Of a DNA stretch of 37,335 bases, positions 16,913 through 25,371 are shown in pieces. How positions within the stretch are numbered: the first letter of the stretch is position 1; each line of letters starts with the position of its first letter. The notes under the pieces were generated by a model, which was not told the origin of the DNA, did not search any database, and worked only from the letters and a program-made list of their open reading frames with translations. Source of the stretch: Marinobacter sp. (GTDB taxonomy: Bacteria > Pseudomonadota > Gammaproteobacteria > Pseudomonadales > Oleiphilaceae); the NCBI GenBank assembly GCA_022014155.1, contig JAKLLS010000021.1, positions 1 to 37,335 of the forward strand, in the 5' to 3' direction. The translations under genes and the position numbers were made by a program.

Positions 16913-17687
16913 ACCACTGGTATCCCTGGACCGCGTGACCATCACCTTTGATGACCGCCCGGTGGTGGACCGGGTGGACCTGAAAGTCCATCGTGGAGAC
17001 ATCATCACCATTATCGGCCCCAATGGCGCCGGGAAGACCACCCTGATCAAAGCCGTCCTCGGCATCCAGCCGGTTACGGAGGGCGCAGTGAAGCTTGCCC
17101 GCAACCTGACGGTCGGCTACGTGCCGCAACACCTGATCCTGGAATCCACCCTGCCATTGACGGTCAGACGCTTTATGGCGCTAAGCGGACGCCCGGGCTC
17201 CGAGTGTCAGGCTGCATTGGAGAAGACCGGTGTGGGACACCTGGTCGACGCCTCCATCCATCACCTGTCCGGGGGCGAAAAACAGCGCCTGTTACTGGCC
17301 CGCGCACTGGCGAGGAAGCCGGACCTGCTGGTACTGGATGAACCGGCGCAGGGGGTCGATATCAACGGTCAGGCGGCGCTTTATGATCTCATTCGACAAC
17401 TCCGGGACCAGCTTCACTGTGGTGTGATCATGATCTCACACGACCTCCACCTGGTGATGGCCGCCACGGACAAGGTGATCTGCCTCAACCAGCACATCTG
17501 TTGCAGCGGGTATCCGGCCGATATTTCCCACGACCCCGCGTTCATTGAAACCTTTGGTCAACCCGTAGCAGAGAGTCTGGCGGTGTACCACCATCACCAT
17601 AATCACCGCCACGACTTGCACGGAGATGTGGTCTCCGGCGTGGTCACGGACGACAACCACCAGGAGTGCGACCATGCCCATCATTGA
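16905..17687 (+). CDS. znuC: Zinc ABC transporter ATP-binding protein ZnuC
   Basis: A 260-residue ABC ATPase. Walker A is at residues 38-46 (GPNGAGKTT). The signature is LSGGEKQR and Walker B is LLVLDEPAQGVD; an H-loop SHDLH follows. The C-terminus is very His-rich from about residue 226 (VYHHHHNHRHDLHGD, then HAHH at the end), as in other ZnuC proteins, which suggests zinc binding. It energises the ZnuB permease. I chose ATG 16905 (MTEPLVSLD), overlapping the zur stop; ATG 16896 is an alternative and neither has a strong ribosome-binding site. The end overlaps znuB by 14 bases. Confidence 0.93.
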   Translation: MTEPLVSLDRVTITFDDRPVVDRVDLKVHRGDIITIIGPNGAGKTTLIKAVLGIQPVTEGAVKLARNLTVGYVPQHLILESTLPLTVRRFMALSGRPGSECQAALEKTGVGHLVDASIHHLSGGEKQRLLLARALARKPDLLVLDEPAQGVDINGQAALYDLIRQLRDQLHCGVIMISHDLHLVMAATDKVICLNQHICCSGYPADISHDPAFIETFGQPVAESLAVYHHHHNHRHDLHGDVVSGVVTDDNHQECDHAHH

Positions 17688-18486
17688 CGCTATTCTGGAC
17701 GACTTTTTCTGGCGAGCGTTGCTGGGCGGCCTCGGTGTCGCCCTGGTGGCCGGGCCACTCGGTTGTTTCGTGGTCTGGCGGAGAATGGCGTATTTTGGCG
17801 ATACCCTGGCGCACTCCGCGCTGCTCGGCATTGCCCTGAGCTTCCTGATCAGCGTTCCTCTCAACGTCGGTGTCATTATCACCTGTGTGGTGCTTGCGAT
17901 CGCTCTGGTGCTGTTGTCCCGCAGCCACACACTGGCCACGGATACCTTGCTGGGCATACTCGCACACAGCGCACTGGCCATCGGTCTGGTTACCCTCAGC
18001 TTCATGCCCGATGTCCGCGTCGACCTCACCGGCCTGCTGTTCGGTGACCTGCTGGCCATGAGCCGCGATGACCTGCTATGGATCTACGGTGGCGCCCTGC
18101 TGATCCTGTTACTGTTGGTGATGCTCTGGCGCAGTCTGCTGATGAGCACCATCCACGAAGAGCTGGCGCGGGTGGAGGGCATTCCCGTTGAACGCCTGCG
18201 GCTGGTACTGATGTTGATGTTCTCACTGGTCATCGCGGTGGCCATGAAGATCGTCGGTGTACTGCTGATTACGGCGTTATTGATCATTCCGGCTGCCACC
18301 GCCCGACGTCTGGCGCGCAGCCCCGAGCACATGACGCTGCTAGCAGTTATGTTCGGGTTCGTTGCCGTCGGGGGAGGGCTGACCCTGTCCTGGCACCTGG
18401 ACACACCCGCCGGACCTTCGGTGGTGGTGACAGCGTTCAGCGTGTTCCTGCTGATTTATGGTGGAGCGCGGCAAACCCAAGCCTGA
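17674..18486 (+). CDS. znuB: Zinc ABC transporter permease ZnuB
   Basis: A 270-residue polytopic membrane protein of the ABC-3 metal permease family. It has about 8-9 hydrophobic helices, the early block GPLGCFVVWRRMAYFGDTLA followed by HSALLGIAL, and the late block VGVLLITALLIIPAATARRL. ATG 17674 is chosen because GGAG lies 8 bases upstream and MPIIDAILDDFFWRALLGG matches the family start. The overlap with znuC implies coupling. The usual partner znuA (periplasmic binding protein) is not in this window; the 101 bases after znuB hold no gene. Confidence 0.94.
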   Translation: MPIIDAILDDFFWRALLGGLGVALVAGPLGCFVVWRRMAYFGDTLAHSALLGIALSFLISVPLNVGVIITCVVLAIALVLLSRSHTLATDTLLGILAHSALAIGLVTLSFMPDVRVDLTGLLFGDLLAMSRDDLLWIYGGALLILLLLVMLWRSLLMSTIHEELARVEGIPVERLRLVLMLMFSLVIAVAMKIVGVLLITALLIIPAATARRLARSPEHMTLLAVMFGFVAVGGGLTLSWHLDTPAGPSVVVTAFSVFLLIYGGARQTQA

Positions 18487-18587
18487 CAACACCGCTTTTC
18501 CTGTGGCCCTCCGTTGGTCTAAAGTGTAGGTCAGCGGGAACACAACCCGCCCCCCGATCGTTATCGATCGCCAAGACGGACGGAGCC

Positions 18588-19601
18588 ATGGAAAGCACCA
18601 GTCTCAACAGGAGCCCGGGGCAGTATATTCGTTCACTGTGGCGCCCCTTCCTCTGGGTGCCACTGGTGGTGTTGGTTGCTGGCCTGACCGTCACTGCCTT
18701 CACCGCCGAACAGCTGGCAAACCATACCCGAATCCTCGCCGAACATGCCTATCGCGCCCAGCACGACGCCCTCGTCAACCGCCTGCACGCTGAGGCTGTC
18801 GCCCAGTCACCCGAACGCCAGGTGGAAGAATGGCTGGCGTCGGTGTTTTCCATGCCCTACCCCAGTCTTGCCGCAATACGGGTGGATACCCTGGAACGCC
18901 ATACCAAAATGCCACTCTTCCATACCGGGCCCCTTGTCCCTCTGGATGAGTCAAGCTCCCTGCGTTCGGAACTCAACCTGGACCGACATCACTGGCTCAT
19001 CACCACCATGCCGGATAACACCGTCTTCCGGCAAAGAGCCAACACCGCACGATATGCCACCTGGACCGCAGGTACCATGATCACGGCCATCGGCGTAGCG
19101 CTGACGCTCTTTCTGTCCGCCCGAATTCACACTCTCAATAACCAGCTGAATGAACGACAGCTTGCCAGCGAAAAGCTGGACCAGCAGCTGGGCAATATGC
19201 AGGTGGAGAAATCCATCCTGCGCCAGGCACTGAATGACAGCGAACAGCGTAGCCGGGATCTGGTGGCCCTCTCCGGGGCCATGATCGGGGAACTGGATGA
19301 ACAGGGCTGTATAGGTTTCATATCGGCCAATGCCGCAGACTGGTTGCAACGAGCACCTGCCGACCTGTCGGAAATACCTTTTGAGGAACTGGTCGCTCCC
19401 GAACACCGCGCCAATTTCCGCAAAGCCCTGGCAGCGGCACGCAGTGAAAAACAGATGCATCGAATCGACCTCGCATTGCTGACCGCCGACCAGGACGAAA
19501 ACATCGTACCGGCGACACTCCGCATCCTGGCTTTACAGGATCCTGTCCACGGCTTTACCGGCTATCGCATCAGTGCGCGACCCAGCGCAGCCACTTCGTA
19601 A
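18588..19601 (+). CDS. Membrane-anchored PAS domain protein without a recognisable output domain
   Basis: A 337-residue protein that I do not recognise as a named gene. TM1 is at about residues 21-40 and TM2 at about 159-178; they flank a roughly 118-residue periplasmic region. A coiled coil spans about 182-222 and a PAS-like domain about 223-330 (SGAMIGELDEQGCIGFISAN, then ELVAPEHRANFRKALAAAR). No HisKA, HATPase, GGDEF, EAL or MCP domain follows, and the gene ends cleanly with a stop 8 bases before the convergent CDGSH gene. It could be a truncated sensor or a partner that signals by contact with another protein. ATG 18588 has GGAG just upstream. Confidence 0.75.
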   Translation: MESTSLNRSPGQYIRSLWRPFLWVPLVVLVAGLTVTAFTAEQLANHTRILAEHAYRAQHDALVNRLHAEAVAQSPERQVEEWLASVFSMPYPSLAAIRVDTLERHTKMPLFHTGPLVPLDESSSLRSELNLDRHHWLITTMPDNTVFRQRANTARYATWTAGTMITAIGVALTLFLSARIHTLNNQLNERQLASEKLDQQLGNMQVEKSILRQALNDSEQRSRDLVALSGAMIGELDEQGCIGFISANAADWLQRAPADLSEIPFEELVAPEHRANFRKALAAARSEKQMHRIDLALLTADQDENIVPATLRILALQDPVHGFTGYRISARPSAATS

Positions 19602-19609
19602 TAGCATCG

Positions 19610-19855
19610 CTACAGGGCTTTGTGGGAACCATCGCACAGGGGCGCGGTGCCGGTCTGTTTGCAACCGCAGAACCAGACCCACTGCTTTTTCTCCGCCACA
19701 TACTTGATCGGGGTAAAACCCGTCCCCTTGTGTGACCCATCGCAGAAAGGCTGGGACTGACTGCGGCCACATGCACACCAGAAATAACTCTTGCCTGCCT
19801 CGACCAGAACCGAACAGGGTGTTGTCCTGGGGATTTCGGGCTTTGCAGCGGCCAT
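19610..19855 (-). CDS. CDGSH iron-sulfur domain protein (tandem)
   Basis: An 81-residue protein with two CDGSH [2Fe-2S] motifs. The first has C27, C29, C38 and H42 (CACGRSQSQPFCDGSH). The second has C63, C65, C74 and H78 (CGCKQTGTAPLCDGSH). Each has the 3Cys-1His ligand set of mitoNEET-type proteins. I chose the ATG at 19855 because GAGGAG lies a few bases upstream on the minus strand and the protein then matches small bacterial CDGSH proteins; longer upstream reading is non-homologous. It is divergent from the arsenic island, with a 124-base shared promoter region. The role is unknown, perhaps redox or iron-sulfur sensing. Confidence 0.9.
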   Translation of the reverse strand: MAAAKPEIPRTTPCSVLVEAGKSYFWCACGRSQSQPFCDGSHKGTGFTPIKYVAEKKQWVWFCGCKQTGTAPLCDGSHKAL

Positions 19856-19937
19856 GGAAGACTCCTCATCATTGATGTCATGTCCTTTGGGCAGTATAGC
19901 CGTGATGCGCAACACCGTTGCCAACACCCGAACATTC

Positions 19938-19953
19938 GAATATCATTATATTC
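19938..19953. promoter_or_regulatory. Operator-like dyad ahead of the ars operon (candidate ArsR site)
   Basis: GAATATCATTATATTC is a perfect inverted repeat of GAATAT/ATATTC with a 4-base centre. It lies 27-42 bases before the start of the ArsC-ArsR gene and about 83 bases from the divergent CDGSH gene. AT-rich dyads of this form are typical ArsR/SmtB operators. The surrounding DNA is AT-rich (TTATAT, TATATATGG) in an otherwise GC-rich window, which fits an overlapping promoter. That the fused ArsR binds here is inference. Confidence 0.55.
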
Positions 19954-19979
19954 ACTTTTTGTTATATATGGTGATAAGC

Positions 19980-20750
19980 ATGTCATCCCGTCGCAGAGTT
20001 CTGTTTGTCTGCACCGCCAACAGCGCCCGCTCCCTGATGGCCGAAGCGCTGCTCAGGGACATGGCGGGCGATCATTTTGACGTCGCCAGTGCGGGTACCC
20101 AACCGGCGCACCCTCACCCACTGGCGCTGCAGTGCATTCGCGAAGCCGGGATCAATCCCGACACCGTGCACAGCAAGCCGTTGAGCAGTTTGAGTGGCGA
20201 GAAGTGGGACTATGTCATCACCCTGTGTGACAAGGCCTCGCAGGAATGCCACGCCATCGGTGAGACTGCCCAGCGTATTGCCTGGGACTTCCCGGACCCG
20301 GTGCCCACTAACCGACATGCGGCATTCTCGCTGCTCATGAAAGAACTGCGGGAACGCCTGAGCCTGTTCATAATGGTGCATCAGAAAGCTACCAGCCAGG
20401 CCGTCAGTTATGACCCTGCTGCGGTGTTCAAGGCACTGGGCGACGAGAGCCGACTTGCCATCATGCTAATGATCCGACAACAGACCGAACTGTGTGTCTG
20501 CGAACTCACCACCGCACTGGACGCGTCCCAGCCCAAGGTCAGTCGCCTCCTCGCTCAGCTCCGCGAACAAGCCCTGTTGGACGACGAGCGCCGTGGCCAG
20601 TGGGTCTACTACCGCCTGCACCCGGCCATACCGGATTGGATTCTTGGTGTGCTGAAGGACACGGCCGATGCCAACAGCGCTTTCCTGCAACCTTTTCTGA
20701 CACGACTGGCCACCATGCCCGACCGCCCTGTGAAAATGGACTGTGTCTGA
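19980..20750 (+). CDS. Fused arsenate reductase (ArsC, LMW-PTP type) and ArsR-family repressor
   Basis: A 256-residue two-domain protein. Residues 1-135 are a low-molecular-weight phosphatase-like ArsC. The catalytic loop is CTANSARS (C11), and further cysteines are C83 (ITLCDKA) and C90. This spacing matches the C10/C82/C89 triad of thioredoxin-coupled ArsC. Residues 145-245 are a winged-helix ArsR/SmtB repressor with ELCVCEL (C172, C174) and DNA-recognition helix [12 protein letters not shown]. The third ELCVCDLC cysteine is replaced by Thr. I chose ATG 19980 ([10 protein letters not shown]); ATG 19968 is possible. It is the first gene of the ars island and overlaps acr3 by one base. The fusion would couple arsenate reduction with arsenite sensing. 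Confidence 0.9.
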   Translation: MSSRRRVLFVCTANSARSLMAEALLRDMAGDHFDVASAGTQPAHPHPLALQCIREAGINPDTVHSKPLSSLSGEKWDYVITLCDKASQECHAIGETAQRIAWDFPDPVPTNRHAAFSLLMKELRERLSLFIMVHQKATSQAVSYDPAAVFKALGDESRLAIMLMIRQQTELCVCELTTALDASQPKVSRLLAQLREQALLDDERRGQWVYYRLHPAIPDWILGVLKDTADANSAFLQPFLTRLATMPDRPVKMDCV

Positions 20751-21778
20751 TGGGAAATTTTGAACGTTACCTCAGCCTGTGGGTTGCCCTCGCCATTGTT
20801 CTGGGCATCACGTCCGGCACTCTGCTGCCCGGTCTGTTCGAGTTCGTCGCGGACCTGACCTATGCCCACGTCAATCTGGTGGTGGCGGTGTTTATCTGGG
20901 CGATGATCTACCCGATGATGGTGCAAGTAGACTTCACCGCCATCAAAAATGTTGGCCGTAAGCCTCAGGGACTGGCGTTAACACTGGTGATCAACTGGCT
21001 GATCAAGCCCTTCACCATGGCCGCGCTGGGCTGGCTGTTCTTCAAGGTCCTGTTCGCCGACCTGGTGGACCCGACCACCGCCACCGAATACATCGCCGGC
21101 ATGATCCTGCTGGGGGTCGCCCCCTGTACCGCCATGGTGTTCGTCTGGAGCCAGTTGACCCGGGGAGACTCCGGCTACACCCTGGTACAGGTATCGGTGA
21201 ACGACATCATCATGATCTTCGCGTTCGCCCCCATCGCGGCATTCCTGCTGGGCCTGTCATCCATCACCGTGCCCTGGGAAACCCTGGTTCTGTCGGTATT
21301 GCTGTACGTCGTCGCCCCGTTGATCGCCGGCATCCTGACCCGGAAGTGGCTGCTGCGTGACGGTCAGCAGAAACTGGATCACTGGCTACAGCACAGCAAA
21401 CCCACCACGATCATGGGCCTTTTGGCCACAGTGGTACTGCTATTCGGCCTGCAGGCGGACCGCATTCTCGACAACCCCTACGCCATCGGCCTGATTGCCA
21501 TTCCATTGCTGATCCAGAGCTACGGCATTTTCTTTATCGCCTATTTTGCAGCGCACAAGATGAAGTTACCCCACAACGTCGCCGCACCGGCCGGGCTGAT
21601 CGGCACCTCCAATTTCTTCGAACTGGCGGTGGCAGTGGCCATCAGCCTGTTCGGACTGACCTCCGGAGCAGCACTGGCAACTGTTGTCGGTGTTCTGGTG
21701 GAAGTTCCGGTGATGTTGTCATTGGTCGCGTTCGCGAACAGGACCAGACACTGGTTTCCCTCGGCTTCAGCTGCATAG
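20750..21778 (+). CDS. acr3: Arsenite efflux permease Acr3
   Basis: A 342-residue, roughly 10-TM membrane protein of the Acr3 (BART superfamily) type, which expels arsenite using the proton-motive force. Family signatures are [15 protein letters not shown] and [20 protein letters not shown], the latter with the conserved essential cysteine C126. Others are [13 protein letters not shown], and near the end [20 protein letters not shown]. The ATG at 20750 overlaps the stop of the arsC-arsR fusion (TGATG), so translation is coupled. It exports the arsenite made by the fused ArsC. Secure. Confidence 0.95.
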   Translation: MGNFERYLSLWVALAIVLGITSGTLLPGLFEFVADLTYAHVNLVVAVFIWAMIYPMMVQVDFTAIKNVGRKPQGLALTLVINWLIKPFTMAALGWLFFKVLFADLVDPTTATEYIAGMILLGVAPCTAMVFVWSQLTRGDSGYTLVQVSVNDIIMIFAFAPIAAFLLGLSSITVPWETLVLSVLLYVVAPLIAGILTRKWLLRDGQQKLDHWLQHSKPTTIMGLLATVVLLFGLQADRILDNPYAIGLIAIPLLIQSYGIFFIAYFAAHKMKLPHNVAAPAGLIGTSNFFELAVAVAISLFGLTSGAALATVVGVLVEVPVMLSLVAFANRTRHWFPSASAA

Positions 21779-21805
21779 TCGGCACTTTCTGGCTTGGGGG
21801 GAGGT

Positions 21806-21873
21806 CTGGCGGGAAGCGGGTCAGAAACAAGAAACGTGGTTTCTTTGAACGTTTCTGACCCGCTTCCCGCCAG
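21806..21873. repeat. Long perfect palindrome, element 1 (between acr3 and GAPDH)
   Basis: Two 23-base arms, 21806-21828 and 21851-21873, are perfect reverse complements (left arm starts CTGGCGGGAAGC and ends GGTCAGAAAC). The 22-base centre holds its own hairpin AAGAAAC-GTG-GTTTCTT. The 20-mer AGAAACGTGGTTTCTTTGAA (21830-21849) recurs exactly, in reverse orientation, in the element at 24162-24238. There is no T-run typical of a rho-independent terminator. It would form a very stable hairpin in the ars transcript or in single-stranded DNA. Confidence 0.9.
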
Positions 21874-21920
21874 CCCCCGGCCTACATCGCACGGGCTTTG
21901 GACTTTTTGGGAGATTTGAG

Positions 21921-22925
21921 ATGAGTAAGATCAAGGTCGGGATTAATGGGTTTGGGCGTATCGGCAGGCTGGCCATGCGGGCGGCCTGGGATTGGCCGGA
22001 GATGGAGTTTGTTGCCATTAATGATCCGGGCGCGGATGCCGAAACGCTGGCGCATTTGCTGAACTATGACAGTATTCACGGTCGTTGGGCGCATGAAGCC
22101 AGTTCGGATGGCACACATGTTGTCATTGGTGATCAGCGTATTCGTGTCACCCACAATAACACCATCGGAGAGACTGATTGGTCAGGCTGCGACCTGGTGA
22201 TCGAAGCCAGTGGCAAGATGAAGAAAGTCGATGTGCTACAGACCTACCTGGATCAGGGCGTGAAGCGCGTTGTGGTTACCGCACCGGTAAAAGAAAAAGG
22301 TGCCAAGAACATTGTGGTGGGCGTCAACGATGACATCTTCGACCCTACCAACGATCGGATTGTTACCGCCGCCTCCTGCACCACCAACTGTTTGGCACCG
22401 GTAGTAAAGGTGATCCATGAAAAGCTGGGCATCAAGCACGGATCCATCACCACCATTCACAGCCTGACCAACACCCAGACCATTATTGATGCCCCCCATA
22501 AAGATCTACGCCGGGCACGTGCCTGCGGCAGTTCGCTGATCCCGACCACCACCGGTTCAGCTACGGCCATCATCGAGATCTTCCCGGAACTGAAAGGCCG
22601 CCTGGATGGCCACGCGGTGCGGGTGCCTCTGGCCAACGCCTCGCTGACGGACTGCGTGTTCGAGGTAAACCAGCCTACGGACCGGGAAACGGTAAATCAG
22701 TTGATGAAAGAAGCTGCTGAAGGCGACCTGAAGGGTATCCTGGGCTATGAGGAACGGCCGTTAGTGTCCATCGACTACAAGACCGATCCGCGCTCTTCTA
22801 TTATCGATGCCCTGTCCACCATGGTGGTTAACGGCACCCAGGTGAAACTCTACGCCTGGTACGACAACGAATGGGGCTACGCCAACCGCACCGCCGAACT
22901 GGCGCGCCGGGTAGGTTCCGCCTGA
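21921..22925 (+). CDS. ArsJ-associated glyceraldehyde-3-phosphate dehydrogenase
   Basis: A 334-residue type I GAPDH. The Rossmann motif is [15 protein letters not shown]. The catalytic cysteine is C153 ([10 protein letters not shown]), with H180 (HSLTNTQ) and the C-terminal [10 protein letters not shown]. Its place directly before arsJ (1-base gap) identifies it as the arsenic-specific paralogue. It is known to use arsenate in place of phosphate, giving unstable 1-arseno-3-phosphoglycerate for export by ArsJ. The ATG has GGGAGATTTGAG upstream. The first 100 bases look lower in GC than neighbouring genes. It is separated from acr3 by a long palindrome. Confidence 0.93.
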   Translation: MSKIKVGINGFGRIGRLAMRAAWDWPEMEFVAINDPGADAETLAHLLNYDSIHGRWAHEASSDGTHVVIGDQRIRVTHNNTIGETDWSGCDLVIEASGKMKKVDVLQTYLDQGVKRVVVTAPVKEKGAKNIVVGVNDDIFDPTNDRIVTAASCTTNCLAPVVKVIHEKLGIKHGSITTIHSLTNTQTIIDAPHKDLRRARACGSSLIPTTTGSATAIIEIFPELKGRLDGHAVRVPLANASLTDCVFEVNQPTDRETVNQLMKEAAEGDLKGILGYEERPLVSIDYKTDPRSSIIDALSTMVVNGTQVKLYAWYDNEWGYANRTAELARRVGSA

Positions 22926-22926
22926 T

Positions 22927-24129
22927 ATGACCGCGGCCATCCGACAGTATCTGGTGATCACTGGCAACTACTGGGCCTTCACCCTGACCGATGGCGCCCT
23001 GCGGATGCTGGTGGTGCTGCATTTCCACCAGTTGGGCTACTCGCCGCTGGAAATCGCCCTGCTGTTCATTTTCTACGAGTTTTTCGGCGTAGTGACCAAC
23101 CTGGTGGGCGGCTACCTCGGCGCCCGCATCGGCCTGAACCGCACCATGAACCTGGGGTTGTTCCTGCAGGTCCTGGCATTGGGCATGCTCGCGGTGCCGG
23201 CAGCCATGCTCACCGTGCCCTGGGTCATGGCCGCACAGGCACTGTCCGGCATCGCCAAGGACCTCAACAAGATGTCCGCCAAGAGCGGCATCAAACTTCT
23301 GGTTCCCGATGAGCAGCAGGGCAAACTGTACCAGTGGGTGGCCATCCTCACCGGCTCCAAGAACACCCTGAAAGGCGTCGGCTTCTTCCTCGGCGGGGTA
23401 CTGCTGATGGCCGCCGGCTTCAAGGGTGCGGTCATCATCATGGGCGCCGGCCTGCTGCTGGTGTGGCTGGCCAGCCTGTTCCTGCTCAAACAGGAACTGG
23501 GCAAGAGCAAAGCCAAACCCAAATTTACCGACATCCTCTCCAAGAGCCGCGCCATCAACGTCCTCTCCGCCGCCCGCCTGTTCCTGTTCGGCGCTCGGGA
23601 CGTCTGGTTCGTCGTGGCCCTGCCGGTCTACCTCCACACTGTCTTCGGCTGGGATTTCTGGAAAGTCGGCGGCTTCATGGCCACCTGGATCATCGGCTAC
23701 GGCTTCATCCAGACCATCGCGCCACGCATCACCGGCAGCATGGAAGGCAAACAACCGGCAGTGCTCTGGGCCGCCGCCCTGGCATTGATCCCTGCATCGA
23801 TTGCCATCGGCCTGATGGCAGGCTGGTCACCCCAGGTGGTGGTGATCGGAGGCTTGCTGTTATTCGGCGTACTGTTTGCCATCAACTCGTCCCTGCATAG
23901 CTATCTGATCGTCAGCTACGCACGCGGCGACGGCGTGTCGCTGGACGTGGGCTTCTACTACATGTCCAACGCCGCCGGAAGACTGCTGGGCACCATCCTG
24001 TCCGGCTGGATTTACCAGGCCTATGGCCTGGAAGCCTGCCTCTGGATATCCGCCGGCCTGGTAGCAATGGCCGCCGCACTGGCCTCTGGTCTACCCGAAA
24101 AGCAGGCCCGGCAAACCGAACAGACATAA
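22927..24129 (+). CDS. arsJ: Organoarsenical efflux MFS transporter ArsJ
   Basis: A 400-residue major facilitator superfamily protein with about 11-12 hydrophobic helices. It begins QYLVITGNYWAFTLTDGALR, the typical ArsJ start. It has the family segments SGIAKDLNKMSAKSGIKLLV and GSKNTLKGVGFFLGG. ArsJ exports 1-arseno-3-phosphoglycerate, which then decays outside to arsenate, giving net arsenate resistance with the adjacent GAPDH. It starts one base after the GAPDH stop, so the two form a strict pair. Downstream, a 27-base-arm palindrome ends the island. Confidence 0.93.
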   Translation: MTAAIRQYLVITGNYWAFTLTDGALRMLVVLHFHQLGYSPLEIALLFIFYEFFGVVTNLVGGYLGARIGLNRTMNLGLFLQVLALGMLAVPAAMLTVPWVMAAQALSGIAKDLNKMSAKSGIKLLVPDEQQGKLYQWVAILTGSKNTLKGVGFFLGGVLLMAAGFKGAVIIMGAGLLLVWLASLFLLKQELGKSKAKPKFTDILSKSRAINVLSAARLFLFGARDVWFVVALPVYLHTVFGWDFWKVGGFMATWIIGYGFIQTIAPRITGSMEGKQPAVLWAAALALIPASIAIGLMAGWSPQVVVIGGLLLFGVLFAINSSLHSYLIVSYARGDGVSLDVGFYYMSNAAGRLLGTILSGWIYQAYGLEACLWISAGLVAMAAALASGLPEKQARQTEQT

Positions 24130-24161
24130 CCCCCAAGGCGTTTCAGCACACGCTTCAACAA

Positions 24162-24238
24162 GGGCGGGTGGGGTCACAGAGTCAAAAAATTCAAAGAAAC
24201 CACGTTTCTCCTTTTTGACTCTGTGACCCCACCCGCCC
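24162..24238. repeat. Long perfect palindrome, element 2 (downstream of arsJ)
   Basis: The 27-base arms at 24162-24188 and 24212-24238 are perfect reverse complements (left arm starts GGGCGGGTGGGG and ends GAGTCAAAAA). The 23-base centre contains AGAAAC-CAC-GTTTCT. The 20 bases at 24190-24209 are the exact reverse complement of the core at 21830-21849. The arms resemble those of the first element only in short motifs (GGCGGG, GGGTCA). The right arm begins with a run of Ts, so it could also work as a terminator for minus- or plus-strand transcripts. Confidence 0.9.
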
Positions 24239-24288
24239 GAAACTCCAGCAAGAACCTACCCGCCAATACCCCGACAATAACGAGCAAT

Positions 24289-25371
24289 CTAAAGCGGCCG
24301 AACCACCTCAGCCAACCGCCCGGAAGAAACCAGCTCCATAAACTCATCCCCCAGCCGGTCACTCTCCGCAATCGCCTTACGCCAGGACCGCTCACGCCCG
24401 GCATCATCGCCAGCGTACTTCTCGAAATCCTTCCGGTCCGGCAGCTTGCGATCCGGCAACGACTCCAGATACTCCTGCGAAGGCGCCACCAGCAACACAT
24501 CCTGAAGACGGGTCGCATCGCCGCGACGCCAGGGCAGGCTCTTGTCGAACCAGCCCGGCACCACCTTATCGGTGAAATGCGGGTACAGAATAATCCCCGG
24601 CTGCTCGTAGGGCAGATCCAGGTGATAATCCAGCAAACCGCCATCACGGTATACACCCTCAGGTGCGCCGGGAATATTGCGGACGCCGGACATCACCATC
24701 GGAATCGACGCTGACGCCAGCAGCGCCGGCAGCAAATTATCGCGGGTCAGTGCCACCTCGTGGCTGGGAAAATCCACCAGCTTCGACACCGGCGTTTTCA
24801 GGCGAGCATCGTGAATAATGCCGCGTTCCATAAAACGACCCAGATGACGCCGACTCACCATATTCGCACTGATGGCATTCATCAGCCCCAGACTGAGTCG
24901 TCCCCGGGTGTCATGCTCCAACAGACCGCGACTGCGAACCACCACCACATTCAGGCGATAAAGCGGGTGATTCAGCAAATAATCCTCGTGACCTCCCAGC
25001 AGCTCTTCCAGAAACAGAATACTCTTACGGCTCACCTCCGCCGTACTCACACCCTTGGCAAACCGCTGCGAAGTGTAAAGGTCAGCCAGACGCGCCAGTT
25101 GGGCCTTGGGATCATCAGTCGAGGCAACGGCCGCAAAGCGCCAGCTTCCGATCGAGGAACCGATCAACGATCGCTCTTGCGGAACTGTGGGCAGCCAGTC
25201 ACCGAAAATGGCCTTATCAAGACCTGAAATACCAAGGGCCTTGGGCCCGCCGGCGGCACCGGGAATGACATGGACATCCTCCGCCGTCAGCGGTTTATCT
25301 TGCAGCCGCTGTAGGGCACGGCGACCCGCCCGGATAGTCAGTACAGGCGATCGGGTATGTGTGGCTGTCAT
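24289..25371 (-). CDS. Patatin-like phospholipase / acyl hydrolase
   Basis: A 360-residue patatin-family hydrolase. The glycine-rich oxyanion region GAAGGPKALG lies at about residues 38-47. The nucleophile elbow G-S-S73-I-G is within IGSSIGSWRF, and the catalytic Asp is D243 in YRDGGLLDYH. These form the Ser-Asp dyad of patatins, which cleave acyl chains from membrane lipids. No signal peptide is apparent. AGGGGAG lies 5 bases upstream of the ATG at 25371. It is divergent from the diguanylate cyclase gene across 173 bases, and 50 bases separate its end from the palindrome at 24162-24238. The substrate is unknown. Confidence 0.88.
   Translation of the reverse strand: MTATHTRSPVLTIRAGRRALQRLQDKPLTAEDVHVIPGAAGGPKALGISGLDKAIFGDWLPTVPQERSLIGSSIGSWRFAAVASTDDPKAQLARLADLYTSQRFAKGVSTAEVSRKSILFLEELLGGHEDYLLNHPLYRLNVVVVRSRGLLEHDTRGRLSLGLMNAISANMVSRRHLGRFMERGIIHDARLKTPVSKLVDFPSHEVALTRDNLLPALLASASIPMVMSGVRNIPGAPEGVYRDGGLLDYHLDLPYEQPGIILYPHFTDKVVPGWFDKSLPWRRGDATRLQDVLLVAPSQEYLESLPDRKLPDRKDFEKYAGDDAGRERSWRKAIAESDRLGDEFMELVSSGRLAEVVRPL

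Noticed and set aside
20492..20749. A longer N-terminus for Acr3 in the same frame
   Set aside because: It lies inside the ArsR domain in another frame and is not homologous to Acr3; the ATG at 20750 matches the family start and couples to the upstream stop.
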